From Conexibacter sp. SYSU D00693 (GTDB lineage Bacteria; Actinomycetota; Thermoleophilia; Solirubrobacterales; Solirubrobacteraceae), in contig NZ_CP070950.1 of NCBI RefSeq assembly GCF_017084525.1, positions 3,286,001 to 3,350,000 of the forward strand: DNA of 64,000 nucleotides. Reading direction: 5' to 3'. The notes beneath the pieces are model-generated. The model saw only the letters and a program-made list of their open reading frames with translations. It ran no database searches and had not been told where the DNA came from. This document shows, piece after piece, positions 26,690 through 34,829 of this stretch. A program made the translations under genes and the position numbers. Position 1 is the first letter of the stretch; each line of letters begins with the position of its first letter.

Positions 26690-27955
26690 GTGACCACGGG
26701 GCTTGCATCGACGTCGCCGGACACCCGCATGCGCCGGGCGATCCAGGGCGTCGCAGAGGACCTGATGCCGTCGCTGGACGAGGCGGCGGTCGCGATGGCC
26801 GTCGCCATCCACGACGGCATCGACGAGCTCGGCGGGGAGCTGCACGCCGAGACCGTGCACAGCTGCCGCGCCAACATCGGCCTGGTCTGCATGCTCATGC
26901 TCGAGGGTGCCGACCCGCGCGGGGCGACGCCCCCGCACGAGGCGATCCACTACGCGCGCGAGTTCGTGCGTCGCGGGCTGCCGATCGAGGCGCTCATGCG
27001 CGCCTACCGCATCGGCCACCAGGTCTTCTGGCAGCGCTTCCTCGACGCGCTCGGCACGCGCTTCGCCTCGCACGACGAGCTCGCCGAGGCCGTCGCCTTC
27101 TGCTCGGACTGGACCTTCGCCTACGTCGACACGGTCTCGGCGGTCATCAGCGCCGCCTACGTCGAGGAGCGCGAGCGCTGGGCACGCTCGGCCGCGGCGA
27201 TGCGCGCCGACGAGGTGCGCGCGGTGCTCGACGGCCGCCAGAATGACGAGGCGGAGGCCTCGCGCCGGCTGCGCTACGAGCTGGGCCGACGCCACGTCGG
27301 GCTCGTCGTCTGGGGCGAGGCGCCCGACGACCCCGACGCGACGATGGTGGTCTTCGAGCGCGTGGCCCAGGAGGTCGCGCGCGTCGCCGGCGGGACGGAC
27401 ACGCTGTTCGTCCCGCTGGGCTCCAACGTCCTGGGCGCGTGGATCGGCCTGCGGGAGGACCCCGACCTGACGGCGGTCGCGCAGCTGCGCCCGGTCGCCG
27501 CGGGCGGCGCCAAGGTCCGCGTGGCGGTGGGCGAGCCGTCGGCGGGCCTCGAGGGCTTCCGGCGCACGCACCAGGAGGCCCAGCGGGCGCGCGACGTCGC
27601 GACGCTCCTGCGCCGCCAGCCCGGCGGGTGCGTGCGCTTCTCGGACGTCGCGCTCAACGCGCTGCTCAGCGCCGACCTCGACGAGGCGCGGCGCTTCGTG
27701 GCGCGCGAGCTCGGCGACCTGGCGGCGGAGACCGACGCGAGTCGCCGCCTGGCCGCGACGCTCAAGGTCTTCCTGGAGGAGGGCGCGAGCTTCGTGCGCG
27801 CGGCGCGCCGGCTCGGCGTCCACGAGAACACGATCGCCTACCGCGTCAAGCGAGCGGGCGAGCTCCTCGGCCACGGGCTGGAGGAGCGCCAGCTGGAGGT
27901 CCGGGTGGCCCTCCAGCTGGCGGACGTCCTGCGCCGCGCGGGCGACGAGTCCTAG
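26690..27955 (+). CDS. PucR/CdaR-type transcriptional regulator (copy 2)
   Basis: 421 residues, GTG start behind AGGAGAGGAGG. The C-terminal HTH is RRLGVHENTIAYRVKRAGELLG; the N-terminal sensor is related to the first copy (compare RKYRVGHAVFSRELL with RAYRIGHQVFWQRFL). It sits 30 bases after the Mce operon, so it is the best candidate to regulate it. It ends on a CTAG shared with the convergent SDR gene. The effector is unknown. Confidence 0.9.
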   Translation: MTTGLASTSPDTRMRRAIQGVAEDLMPSLDEAAVAMAVAIHDGIDELGGELHAETVHSCRANIGLVCMLMLEGADPRGATPPHEAIHYAREFVRRGLPIEALMRAYRIGHQVFWQRFLDALGTRFASHDELAEAVAFCSDWTFAYVDTVSAVISAAYVEERERWARSAAAMRADEVRAVLDGRQNDEAEASRRLRYELGRRHVGLVVWGEAPDDPDATMVVFERVAQEVARVAGGTDTLFVPLGSNVLGAWIGLREDPDLTAVAQLRPVAAGGAKVRVAVGEPSAGLEGFRRTHQEAQRARDVATLLRRQPGGCVRFSDVALNALLSADLDEARRFVARELGDLAAETDASRRLAATLKVFLEEGASFVRAARRLGVHENTIAYRVKRAGELLGHGLEERQLEVRVALQLADVLRRAGDES

Positions 27956-28713
27956 AGCAGCGAGGCGGTCAGGCCGCCGTCGAGCACGAAGGCGCTGCCG
28001 GTGCAGAACGCCGAGCGGTCCGACGCGAGGAAGACCGCCAGTGCGGCGACCTCCTCGGGCGTGCCGTAGCGGCCCTGCTTCTGCTCGATGACCGCGTCGA
28101 AGTCGTCGAGCTCGAGGCCCTCCTCGAACTGGGACTTGCGGTCCTTGACCAGGTCCGTGTCGATGAAGCCCGGGCAGATCGCGTTGGCGCGGACGCCGAG
28201 GTCGCGCAGCTCGACCGCGGTCGTCTTGGTCAGGTTGATCGCGCCCGCCTTGGCAGCCGCGTAGCTCGAGATGAGCGGCGAGCCGGCGAAGCCGGTGACG
28301 CTGGCGATCGTCACGAGCGAGCCGCCGCCGTTGCCGGCCATCTGCAGGCCCGCGTGGCGCAGCGTCGAGAAGACGCCGTCGAGGTTGACGGACGTCACCG
28401 CACGCCAGTCCTCGTAGGAGCTCTCGACGACCGGCTTGACGATGCCGACGCCGGCGTTGGCGACGGCGACGTCGAGCTTGCCGTGCTGCTCGACGGCGGT
28501 CTTGACGAGGGCGGCGACCTGCGCGTCCTCGCGGACGTCGCAGGCGACGGCGGTGCCGCCGACGTCGGAGGCGACGCGCTGGGCGCTGGCCTCGTCGAGG
28601 TCGGAGACGACGACCGTCGCGCCCTCCTTGGCGAAGCGCCGCGCGATGGCCTCGCCGATGCCCTTGCCGGCGCCGGTGATGACCGCGACGCGCCCGTCCA
28701 GCCGGCCGCTCAC
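27952..28713 (-). CDS. Short-chain dehydrogenase/reductase
   Basis: 253 residues, classical SDR. NAD(P) motif TGAGKGIG (about 13-20), NAG motif in AVANAGVGIV, catalytic YAAAK and a C-terminal FVLDGGLTASLL. An acidic residue after beta-2 (VVVSDLDEAS) favours NAD(H). The GTG start at 28713 overlaps the stop of the upstream SDR (GTGA), so the two form an operon. It likely oxidises or reduces a hydroxyl/keto group in a lipid-like substrate; the exact reaction is not predictable. Confidence 0.93.
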   Translation of the reverse strand: MSGRLDGRVAVITGAGKGIGEAIARRFAKEGATVVVSDLDEASAQRVASDVGGTAVACDVREDAQVAALVKTAVEQHGKLDVAVANAGVGIVKPVVESSYEDWRAVTSVNLDGVFSTLRHAGLQMAGNGGGSLVTIASVTGFAGSPLISSYAAAKAGAINLTKTTAVELRDLGVRANAICPGFIDTDLVKDRKSQFEEGLELDDFDAVIEQKQGRYGTPEEVAALAVFLASDRSAFCTGSAFVLDGGLTASLL

Positions 28714-29471
28714 AGGAGGCTCCCGGTCAGGCCGCCGTCCAGGACGTAGTGGGCCCCGGTCGTCCAGGCCGCCTCGTCGGAGGCGAGGAACGCCACGACC
28801 TCGGCGACCTCCTCGACGGTCCCCATGCGGCCCTGCTTGATCTTCGCCACGTCGGCGAAGTCCAGCCCGGTGACCGCCGCGACCTTCGGGGCGAGGCGCT
28901 CGACCATGACCGTGTCGACGAAGGCGGGGCAGACCGCGTTGACGCGGACGCCGTGGGCCTTGAGCTCGGTGGCGTAGGTCTCGGTCATCCGCAGCACCGC
29001 GGCCTTCGTGCCGCAGTAGGCACCCAGCAGCGGCGCGCCGCCGAGGCCGGCGACGGAGGACATGTTCACGATGTTGCCCTTCGAGGCCAGCAGCGCCGGG
29101 AGCGCGGCCTGCGTGCAGCGCTGCACGCCGACGACGTTGATGTCGAAGATCAGCGTGAACTGCTCCTCGCTGGTCTCGTGCAGCGGCGCGCCGATCTCGA
29201 TGCCGGCGTTGTTGACGAGGATGTCGAGCTGCCCGAAGGCCTCGGTGGTCGCGTTCATCGCGGCCTGCACCTCGCTCATCGAGCGCACGTCGCACCCGAG
29301 GCCGAGGTGCTGGTCGCCCAGCTCGGCCGCGGCCGCCTTGGCGCCCTCCTCGTTGACGTCCGACAGCGCGACGCGCGCGCCTGAGGCGGCCAACCGCTTG
29401 GCGACCGCCAGTCCGATGCCTCTCGCGGCACCGGTCACGTGGGCACAGCGGCCCGTCAGGTCCTCGTCCAT
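28710..29471 (-). CDS. Short-chain dehydrogenase/reductase, paralogue of neighbour
   Basis: 253 residues with TGAARGIG (about 13-20), LVNNAGIEIG, catalytic YCGTK, and C-terminus YVLDGGLTGSLL. SDVNEEG after beta-2 again favours NAD(H). The same length and ending as the downstream SDR indicate a tandem duplication. The ATG at 29471 is chosen by the consensus N-terminus and the TAGCGT box 7 bases upstream. Confidence 0.93.
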   Translation of the reverse strand: MDEDLTGRCAHVTGAARGIGLAVAKRLAASGARVALSDVNEEGAKAAAAELGDQHLGLGCDVRSMSEVQAAMNATTEAFGQLDILVNNAGIEIGAPLHETSEEQFTLIFDINVVGVQRCTQAALPALLASKGNIVNMSSVAGLGGAPLLGAYCGTKAAVLRMTETYATELKAHGVRVNAVCPAFVDTVMVERLAPKVAAVTGLDFADVAKIKQGRMGTVEEVAEVVAFLASDEAAWTTGAHYVLDGGLTGSLL

Positions 29472-29478
29472 GCCTGCG

Positions 29479-29484
29479 ACGCTA
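29479..29484 (-). promoter_or_regulatory. Putative -10 box TAGCGT for the SDR pair
   Basis: TAGCGT on the minus strand ends 7 bases before the ATG at 29471, identical in sequence to the box before the acyl-CoA ligase. Confidence 0.5.
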
Positions 29485-29587
29485 GGCGCGGCGCTGCGCG
29501 CGACGCTTGGGGGGCGGCCACGACGCGCCGTGGCCGGTCTGTCGGCTCCTGCCAAGCCGCCCAGCCCACCTGGCGCGGGCCCGTGGA

Positions 29588-29593
29588 TAGGGT
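29588..29593 (+). promoter_or_regulatory. Putative -10 box TAGGGT for the esterase
   Basis: GGATAGGGTC lies upstream, with the hexamer ending 8 bases before the ATG at 29602. The same GGATAGGGTC occurs before the gene at 45711. Confidence 0.5.
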
Positions 29594-29601
29594 CGCCAGC
29601 C

Positions 29602-30513
29602 ATGTCCCTGGGTCTCCCGCCCGCCCTCGTCCGCGAGCAGATGCGCCTCGCCGCGAAGTGGATGTTCTCGCCTACCGCGACGTGGCAGCAGTCGCGCAAG
29701 CGCCTGGACCTCCTGACGCGCTTCCCGCCCCCGCCGCCGGGCACCGACGTCGCGCCGTCGACCGTCGGCGGCGTGCCGGTCGAGTGGGTGACGCCCAAGG
29801 GCGGTGGCGGCGCGCGGCGCGTGCTCCTGTACCTCCACGGCGGCGGCTACGCCGTCGGGAGCGCGAGGTCGATGCGCCGTCCCGTCGCGCTGACCGCCGG
29901 CGCGATGGGCGCGCGGGCCTGCGTCGTCGACTACCGCCTCGCGCCCGAGCACCCGCACCCGGCCGCGCTCGAGGACGCGCGCGCCGTGTGGGACGCGCTG
30001 CTGGCCGACGGCGCCGACCCCAAGGCGATCGCGGTCGCCGGCGACTCCGCGGGCGCGAACCTCTCGCTCGTCCTCGCCCTGTCGCTGCGCGAGGCCGGCC
30101 AGCCGCTGCCCGGCGCCCTCGGCCTCATCTGCCCGTGGCTCGACCTCACGCAGGAGTGGGTCGCGACGCGCTCGGACGCCCCGCGCGAGCCGATCCTGAC
30201 CCCGGACCTCATCCGCCGCTTCACCGAGGCGACGTGCGCCGGCGGCGCCGACCCGGCCGACCCTCTCGTCTCCCCGCTGCGCGCCGACCTCGCCGGCCTC
30301 CCGCCGATGGTCGTCCACTCCGGCGCCGACGACCTCCTGGTCAACGACGCCGCCGAGCTCGAGCGCCGCGCCCGCACCGCCGGGGTGCACGTCGAGCACC
30401 GCCGCTACGACGGCCTCTGGCACGACTTCCAGCTCTCCTCCGCGTTCCTCTCGGGCGCTGGGCGTGACGCGTCGGCGGCGATGGGGCGGATGCTGGCGCG
30501 GCACCTGGCCTAG
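29602..30513 (+). CDS. Alpha/beta hydrolase, HSL/acetyl-esterase family
   Basis: 303 residues. Hallmarks of the hormone-sensitive lipase group: HGGGYAVGS oxyanion motif, nucleophile elbow GDSAGANLS, catalytic Asp in HSGADDLLVND and His in GLWHDFQL. Cytoplasmic, expected to cleave short or medium acyl esters. It is divergent from the SDR pair (130 bases between starts), and both start with TANNGT boxes. The frame is open upstream to 29062 but only as a shadow of the SDR gene. Confidence 0.93.
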   Translation: MSLGLPPALVREQMRLAAKWMFSPTATWQQSRKRLDLLTRFPPPPPGTDVAPSTVGGVPVEWVTPKGGGGARRVLLYLHGGGYAVGSARSMRRPVALTAGAMGARACVVDYRLAPEHPHPAALEDARAVWDALLADGADPKAIAVAGDSAGANLSLVLALSLREAGQPLPGALGLICPWLDLTQEWVATRSDAPREPILTPDLIRRFTEATCAGGADPADPLVSPLRADLAGLPPMVVHSGADDLLVNDAAELERRARTAGVHVEHRRYDGLWHDFQLSSAFLSGAGRDASAAMGRMLARHLA

Positions 30514-30605
30514 GGGGGCGCGCTCCCGGCTGGAGCTCCGCCCCGGGCGGTCGCTGGGCGCGGACGCCCTCGCGTCTCGCGGCGGGGAGGAGTCGGGCGG
30601 GCCAC

Positions 30606-30781
30606 GCACGAGGGAGTGGAAGGGCGGGCCGGCGCCGGCCCCGCAGGACGTTCGGGGCCATCCGTTGGCGGATTCTCCGTCTCGGGAGCGGAGAATCCGC
30701 CACTCGATGCCGGGAGGGCGCTGGAGGACCGTGACCCTGGAGTTGACCGCGTATGAGGCGGTCAACTCCAGGGTCACGGTC
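30606..30781. repeat. Two-hairpin repeat element, copy C with perfect 24-bp stem
   Basis: GCACGAGGGAG begins the unit; GGACGTTCGGGGCCATCCG at 30646 leads into hairpin 1 (14-bp perfect stem, arms 30666-30679 and 30689-30702, 9-base loop). Hairpin 2 follows: 24-bp perfect stem, arms 30727-30750 and 30758-30781, loop GTATGAG. Hairpin 1 shares the outer TGGCGGAT/ATCCGCCA with copies A and B, but its inner pairs differ on both arms, so pairing is kept. The 628 bp from 30514 to 31141 hold only copies C and D and their spacers. Confidence 0.82.
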
Positions 30782-30937
30782 GAGTGCCCCGGAAGGCCAG
30801 GGTCAGCGCCGGCGGCTCCGGACCTTCCACTCCTCGGTGCCGGACGGCGACCGCCGCGTCCCCCTCACACGATGGGACCTCCCGGTCGCCTGGAGTGCCG
30901 CTCGAGGCGGACGCTGGGTCCTGGCGGTGGTCGTCTC

Positions 30938-31070
30938 GCACCGAGGGAGAGGAAGGGCGGCCGGCGCCGGGCCCGCAGGACGCTCGGGCCATCCGTTGGC
31001 GGATTCTCCGTCTCGGAAGCGGAGAATCCGCCACTCGATGCCGGGAGGGCGCTGGAGGACCGTGACCCTG
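30938..31070. repeat. Two-hairpin repeat element, copy D (hairpin 2 truncated)
   Basis: The unit begins GCACCGAGGGAG; hairpin 1 is again a 14-bp perfect stem (30997-31010 with 31020-31033). Only the left arm start GACCGTGACCCTG (31058-31070) of hairpin 2 remains before unrelated sequence. The copy lies 331 bp after copy C. Confidence 0.8.
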
Positions 31071-31126
31071 TCGAGCGGATCTCACCCACCCCCCAACAAC
31101 CGGCCACACGCCGTTCACAGAACGGC

Positions 31127-31132
31127 TACGTT
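31127..31132 (+). promoter_or_regulatory. Putative -10 box TACGTT for the acylase gene
   Basis: TACGTT ends 9 bases before the ATG at 31142. The upstream ~60 bases after repeat copy D are less GC-rich than the surroundings. Confidence 0.45.
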
Positions 31133-31141
31133 CCTGCACGC

Positions 31142-33832
31142 ATGTCCAGGGTCTCCGCCGCCGTCCTGGGGGCGATCGCGTCGCTGTGCGCGCTCGCCGT
31201 CCCGGCCACCGCCTCCGCCGCCGACGGGCGCTACGACGTCACCGTCGCGCGCTCGCAGTACGGCATCCCGCACATCAAGGCCAAGGACCTGGCCAGCGGC
31301 GCGTACGGCTACGCGAGGGCGATCGCGCAGGACAACGTCTGCACGCTCGCCGAGGTCTACGTCACGGTCAACGCGCAGCGCTCGCGGTGGTTCGGCCCGA
31401 ACGGCAGCTACGAGATCCGCGGCAACGGCTCGCGCGCGAACAACCTCAACTCGGACTTCTTCTACCAGCGCATCAACGACGAGCGGCGCATCGAGCGCCT
31501 GCTCGACGTGGCGCCGCCGGTCGGCCCGCGCGCGGAGCTCAAGCAGGGCGTGAAGGGCTTCGTCGCGGGCTGGAACGACTGGCTGGAGGAGGTCGGCGGG
31601 CGCGACGGCATCCCGGACCCGACGTGCCGCGGTGAGGCCTGGGTGCGGCCCATCACCGAGATGGACGTCTGGCGGCGCTTCTACCAGCTGTCGCTGCTGG
31701 CCTCGTCGGGCGTCGCCATCGACGGCATCGCCGGCGCCAGGCCACTGGTCGGCGGCACGGAGGCCGACGCCCTGAAGGCGGCCCGCGCGCTCAAGCCGGG
31801 CGAGCTCGACGAGCGCCTCGGCGGCCTGGGCTCCAACGCCTACGGCCTGGGCAAGGACGCGACGGCCAGCGGCCACGGCATCGTCTACGGCAACCCCCAC
31901 TTCCCGTGGCAGGGCCCCGAGCGCTTCTACCAGGCGCACCTCACGATCCCCGGCAAGATGGACGTGATGGGCGGCTCGCTGCTGGGCGTCCCGCTCATCA
32001 ACATCGGCTTCACCCACGGCGTCGCCTGGAGCCACACCGTGTCGACCGCGCGGCGCTTCATCCCCTACGAGCTGCGCCTCGTCCCGGGCAGTGCGACGTC
32101 CTACGTCGTCGACGGCCAGGTCAAGCGGATGAAGGCCCGCCGCGTGACCGTCGAGGCCAAGCGCGGCGGCACCGTCCAGAAGGTCTCGCGCACCCTGTAC
32201 AGCGACGCGGAGGGCCGCCCGGTCCTGACGTCGATCCTCGGCCTGCCGGTGTTCCCGTGGACGCCCGAGCGGGCGTACGTCCTCGAGGACGCCAACGACG
32301 ACAACTTCGGGCGCCTGCTCAACCACTTCTACGAGATCAACCAGGCCCAGTCGGTCGACGACGTCGAGGCGGTGCTCGAGAAGTACCAGGGCATCCCGTG
32401 GGTCAACACGATCGCCGCCGACACCGCTGGCAACGCCTACTACGCGGACATCGGCTCGATCCCCAACATCCCCGAGAGCAAGCGCCAGGCGTGCCAGACC
32501 GTCCTCGGCGTCGTGACCCAGGTGCTCCAGCGCCTCATCGTCCTCGACGGCTCGCGCTCGTCGTGCCTGCCGGGCACCGACAGCGACGCGATCGTCCCGG
32601 GCATCCTCGGCCGGTCGAAGATGCCGTCGCTGCGCCGCAGCGACCACGTGTCGAACATGAACGACTCGTACTGGCTGACCAACCCCGATCAGCCGCTCGA
32701 GGGCTTCCCGCTGGTCATCGGCGACGAGCGCACCGCGCGCAGCCTGCGCACCCGGGTGGGCATCCGCCAGATCCAGGACCGGCTCGCCGGCCGCGACGGC
32801 CTGCCCGGCAACCGCTTCGACGTGGACGACGTCCGCGCCATCGGCATGGGCAACCGCGTCTTCGGCGGCGAGGTGTGGCGCGACGACCTCGTCCGGCTCT
32901 GCCGCACGCTGCCGCTGGCCGTGTCCCTCGCCGGCCCGGTCGACGTCTCCAAGGCCTGCGACGTCCTGGCCAGGTGGGACCTCCAGGAGGACCTCGACTC
33001 CCGCGGCGCGCTGCTGTTCCGGCGCTTCGTCACGCGCCTCACCGGCCTGCTGCCGATCCCGCTCCCCTACCCGGCCGGCCCGTTCGCCGAGCCGTTCGAC
33101 GCGCAGGACCCCGTCGGGACGCCCAAGGGCCTGAGCACGCTCAACCCGCTGACGATGGACGCCCTGGGCCAGGCCGTGAAGGACCTCCAGGGGGCGGGTC
33201 TCGCGCTCGACGCGCCGCTGCGCGACGGCGCCGCCGTCACCCGGCGCGGCGAGCGCATCCCCATCCCGGGCGGACCCGGCGGCGGCGGCCAGTTCAACGT
33301 CATCACGCCCCGCTGGAACGCCAAGCGCGGCTACGTCGACGTCGACCACGGCTCGAGCTACGTCCAGGCCGTCGAGCTGACGCCCGGCTGCCCGAAGGCC
33401 CACACGATCCTCACCTACGGCGAGTCGACCAACCCCGCCTCGGAGCACTCGAGCGACCAGACCAAGCTCTTCTCCGAGGGCAAGTGGGTCACGCCGCCCT
33501 TCTGCGCGAAGGACCTCAAGGCCGACCGGTCGCTGGTGACGACGCACGTCGTGCGTCGGGCGGCCGGCGACCCGCTCGGGACCGTCGCCTTCACCGAAGC
33601 GCGCGGCAACGCCCGCCCGCGGCTGGTGCTCCAGCTCAAGCGCGCCGCCCGCGTCGTCGTGTCCGTCAAGCAGGGCACGAAGGTCGTCCGGCGCATCGTG
33701 CGCACGAAGCTCCCCGCCGGCGAGCGCGTGCTCAAGCCCCGTCTGCGCACCGGGGCGCAGACGGTGACGATCACGACGAAGGCGGGCCGCCGGTCGGCGC
33801 AGGTGCGCCTGAGGGTGCAGCAGCCGCGGTGA
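31142..33832 (+). CDS. Secreted Ntn-hydrolase acylase (penicillin/aculeacin/AHL acylase family)
   Basis: 896 residues. Signal peptide 1-27 (ending ASAADG), alpha-subunit region with YGIPHIKAKDLASGAYGYA, spacer, then the autoproteolysis site GGLG-Ser231 and SNAYGLGKDATASGHGIVYG with NPHFPWQGPERFYQAHL, the start of a beta subunit with Ser231 as N-terminal nucleophile. The NPHFPW form resembles aculeacin A/acyl-homoserine-lactone acylases more than classical penicillin G acylase (inference from motif). It would hydrolyse an amide-linked acyl chain outside the cell. The C-terminal ~100 residues form an extra basic strand-rich module. Its end overlaps the MscS gene by 62 bases on the other strand. 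Confidence 0.92.
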   Translation: MSRVSAAVLGAIASLCALAVPATASAADGRYDVTVARSQYGIPHIKAKDLASGAYGYARAIAQDNVCTLAEVYVTVNAQRSRWFGPNGSYEIRGNGSRANNLNSDFFYQRINDERRIERLLDVAPPVGPRAELKQGVKGFVAGWNDWLEEVGGRDGIPDPTCRGEAWVRPITEMDVWRRFYQLSLLASSGVAIDGIAGARPLVGGTEADALKAARALKPGELDERLGGLGSNAYGLGKDATASGHGIVYGNPHFPWQGPERFYQAHLTIPGKMDVMGGSLLGVPLINIGFTHGVAWSHTVSTARRFIPYELRLVPGSATSYVVDGQVKRMKARRVTVEAKRGGTVQKVSRTLYSDAEGRPVLTSILGLPVFPWTPERAYVLEDANDDNFGRLLNHFYEINQAQSVDDVEAVLEKYQGIPWVNTIAADTAGNAYYADIGSIPNIPESKRQACQTVLGVVTQVLQRLIVLDGSRSSCLPGTDSDAIVPGILGRSKMPSLRRSDHVSNMNDSYWLTNPDQPLEGFPLVIGDERTARSLRTRVGIRQIQDRLAGRDGLPGNRFDVDDVRAIGMGNRVFGGEVWRDDLVRLCRTLPLAVSLAGPVDVSKACDVLARWDLQEDLDSRGALLFRRFVTRLTGLLPIPLPYPAGPFAEPFDAQDPVGTPKGLSTLNPLTMDALGQAVKDLQGAGLALDAPLRDGAAVTRRGERIPIPGGPGGGGQFNVITPRWNAKRGYVDVDHGSSYVQAVELTPGCPKAHTILTYGESTNPASEHSSDQTKLFSEGKWVTPPFCAKDLKADRSLVTTHVVRRAAGDPLGTVAFTEARGNARPRLVLQLKRAARVVVSVKQGTKVVRRIVRTKLPAGERVLKPRLRTGAQTVTITTKAGRRSAQVRLRVQQPR

Positions 33833-34805
33833 CCGTGACGGCGTGCGGGATCTCGATCCCCGCGCCGTCGAAGGCCAGCTTGACCTGCTCGCGCAGGATC
33901 CGGCTGATGCGGTACTGCTCGGACGGCGTCGTCTTGACCACCATGCGCAGGACGACGCCGCTCGGGGAGAAGCGCTCGACGCCCCACACCTCGGGCTCCT
34001 CGAGCACGGCGTGGTCCTCCGCGGCGACGGCGTGGGCGACGTCCTTGAGGACCCGCTGCGCCTCGGCCAGGTCGGTGCCGTAGGCGACCTCGACGTCGAG
34101 CAGCGCCCGCGACCAGTGCTGGCTCTTGTTGCCCACGCGGCGGATCTCGCCGTTGGGCACGTGCCAGACCGTCCCGTCGACGGACCGCAGCCGCGTCGTG
34201 CGCAGGCTGACGGCCTCGACGGTGCCCGAGGTCTCGCCGTCGAGGTCGACGATGTCGCCGACGCCGAACTGGTCCTCGATGAGGATGAAGATCCCCGAGA
34301 GGAAGTCCTTGACCAGCGACTGCGAGCCGAAGCCCAGCGCCACGCCGAGGATCCCGGCGCCGGCGATGAGCGGCCCGAGCTCGATGCCGATCTCGCCCAG
34401 CGCCATGAACGCCGCCACGGCGAAGATCACGAAGGTGATGAGCGAGCGCAGGACGCTGGCCAGCGCCTCGATGCGCTGCTCGGCGCGCAGGCTGTGCTCC
34501 GTCGTCTCGAGCAGCGCGTCGGGCGTCGCCCGGCGCACGGCGCCCAGCCGCTCCTGGACCGTGCCCGACTGCAGCGTCCGCAGCGCCCGCTTGACCCCGC
34601 GCCGCGCCAGCCGGTTCACGACGACCGCGATGACGAGGACGAGGAGGATCGACAGCGGCTTGCCGATGAGGAAGTCGGCCGCCTCCGCCCACGTGCGATC
34701 GCCCGTCCAGTCGAGGACCTGGCGGCAGAACCACCCGGGGTCCTCGCCGCAGACGGAGCGCGCGCGTGCGTCGGAGACCGCGGCGATGACCAGTCCCGCG
34801 TCCAT
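33771..34805 (-). CDS. MscS-family mechanosensitive channel
   Basis: 344 residues. An N-terminal exported segment with two Cys (CGEDPGWFC), membrane helix about 48-65, a second about 118-137, and the pore/TM3 region AGAGILGVALGFGSQSLVKD followed by the MscS beta domain (FGVGDIVDLDGETSGTVEAV, WHVPNGEIRRVGN). It releases small solutes on hypo-osmotic shock. A Pro/Ala/Ser-rich C-terminal tail is encoded opposite the acylase 3' end. A TACGGT box precedes the ATG. Confidence 0.93.
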   Translation of the reverse strand: MDAGLVIAAVSDARARSVCGEDPGWFCRQVLDWTGDRTWAEAADFLIGKPLSILLVLVIAVVVNRLARRGVKRALRTLQSGTVQERLGAVRRATPDALLETTEHSLRAEQRIEALASVLRSLITFVIFAVAAFMALGEIGIELGPLIAGAGILGVALGFGSQSLVKDFLSGIFILIEDQFGVGDIVDLDGETSGTVEAVSLRTTRLRSVDGTVWHVPNGEIRRVGNKSQHWSRALLDVEVAYGTDLAEAQRVLKDVAHAVAAEDHAVLEEPEVWGVERFSPSGVVLRMVVKTTPSEQYRISRILREQVKLAFDGAGIEIPHAVTVTAAAAPSGAPAPTGGPPSS

Positions 34806-34811
34806 CGCCCG

Positions 34812-34817
34812 ACCGTA
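34812..34817 (-). promoter_or_regulatory. Putative -10 box TACGGT for the MscS gene
   Basis: CTACGGTCG on the minus strand; the hexamer ends 6 bases before the ATG at 34805. Confidence 0.5.
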
Positions 34818-34829
34818 GCGAGCGCGCCG

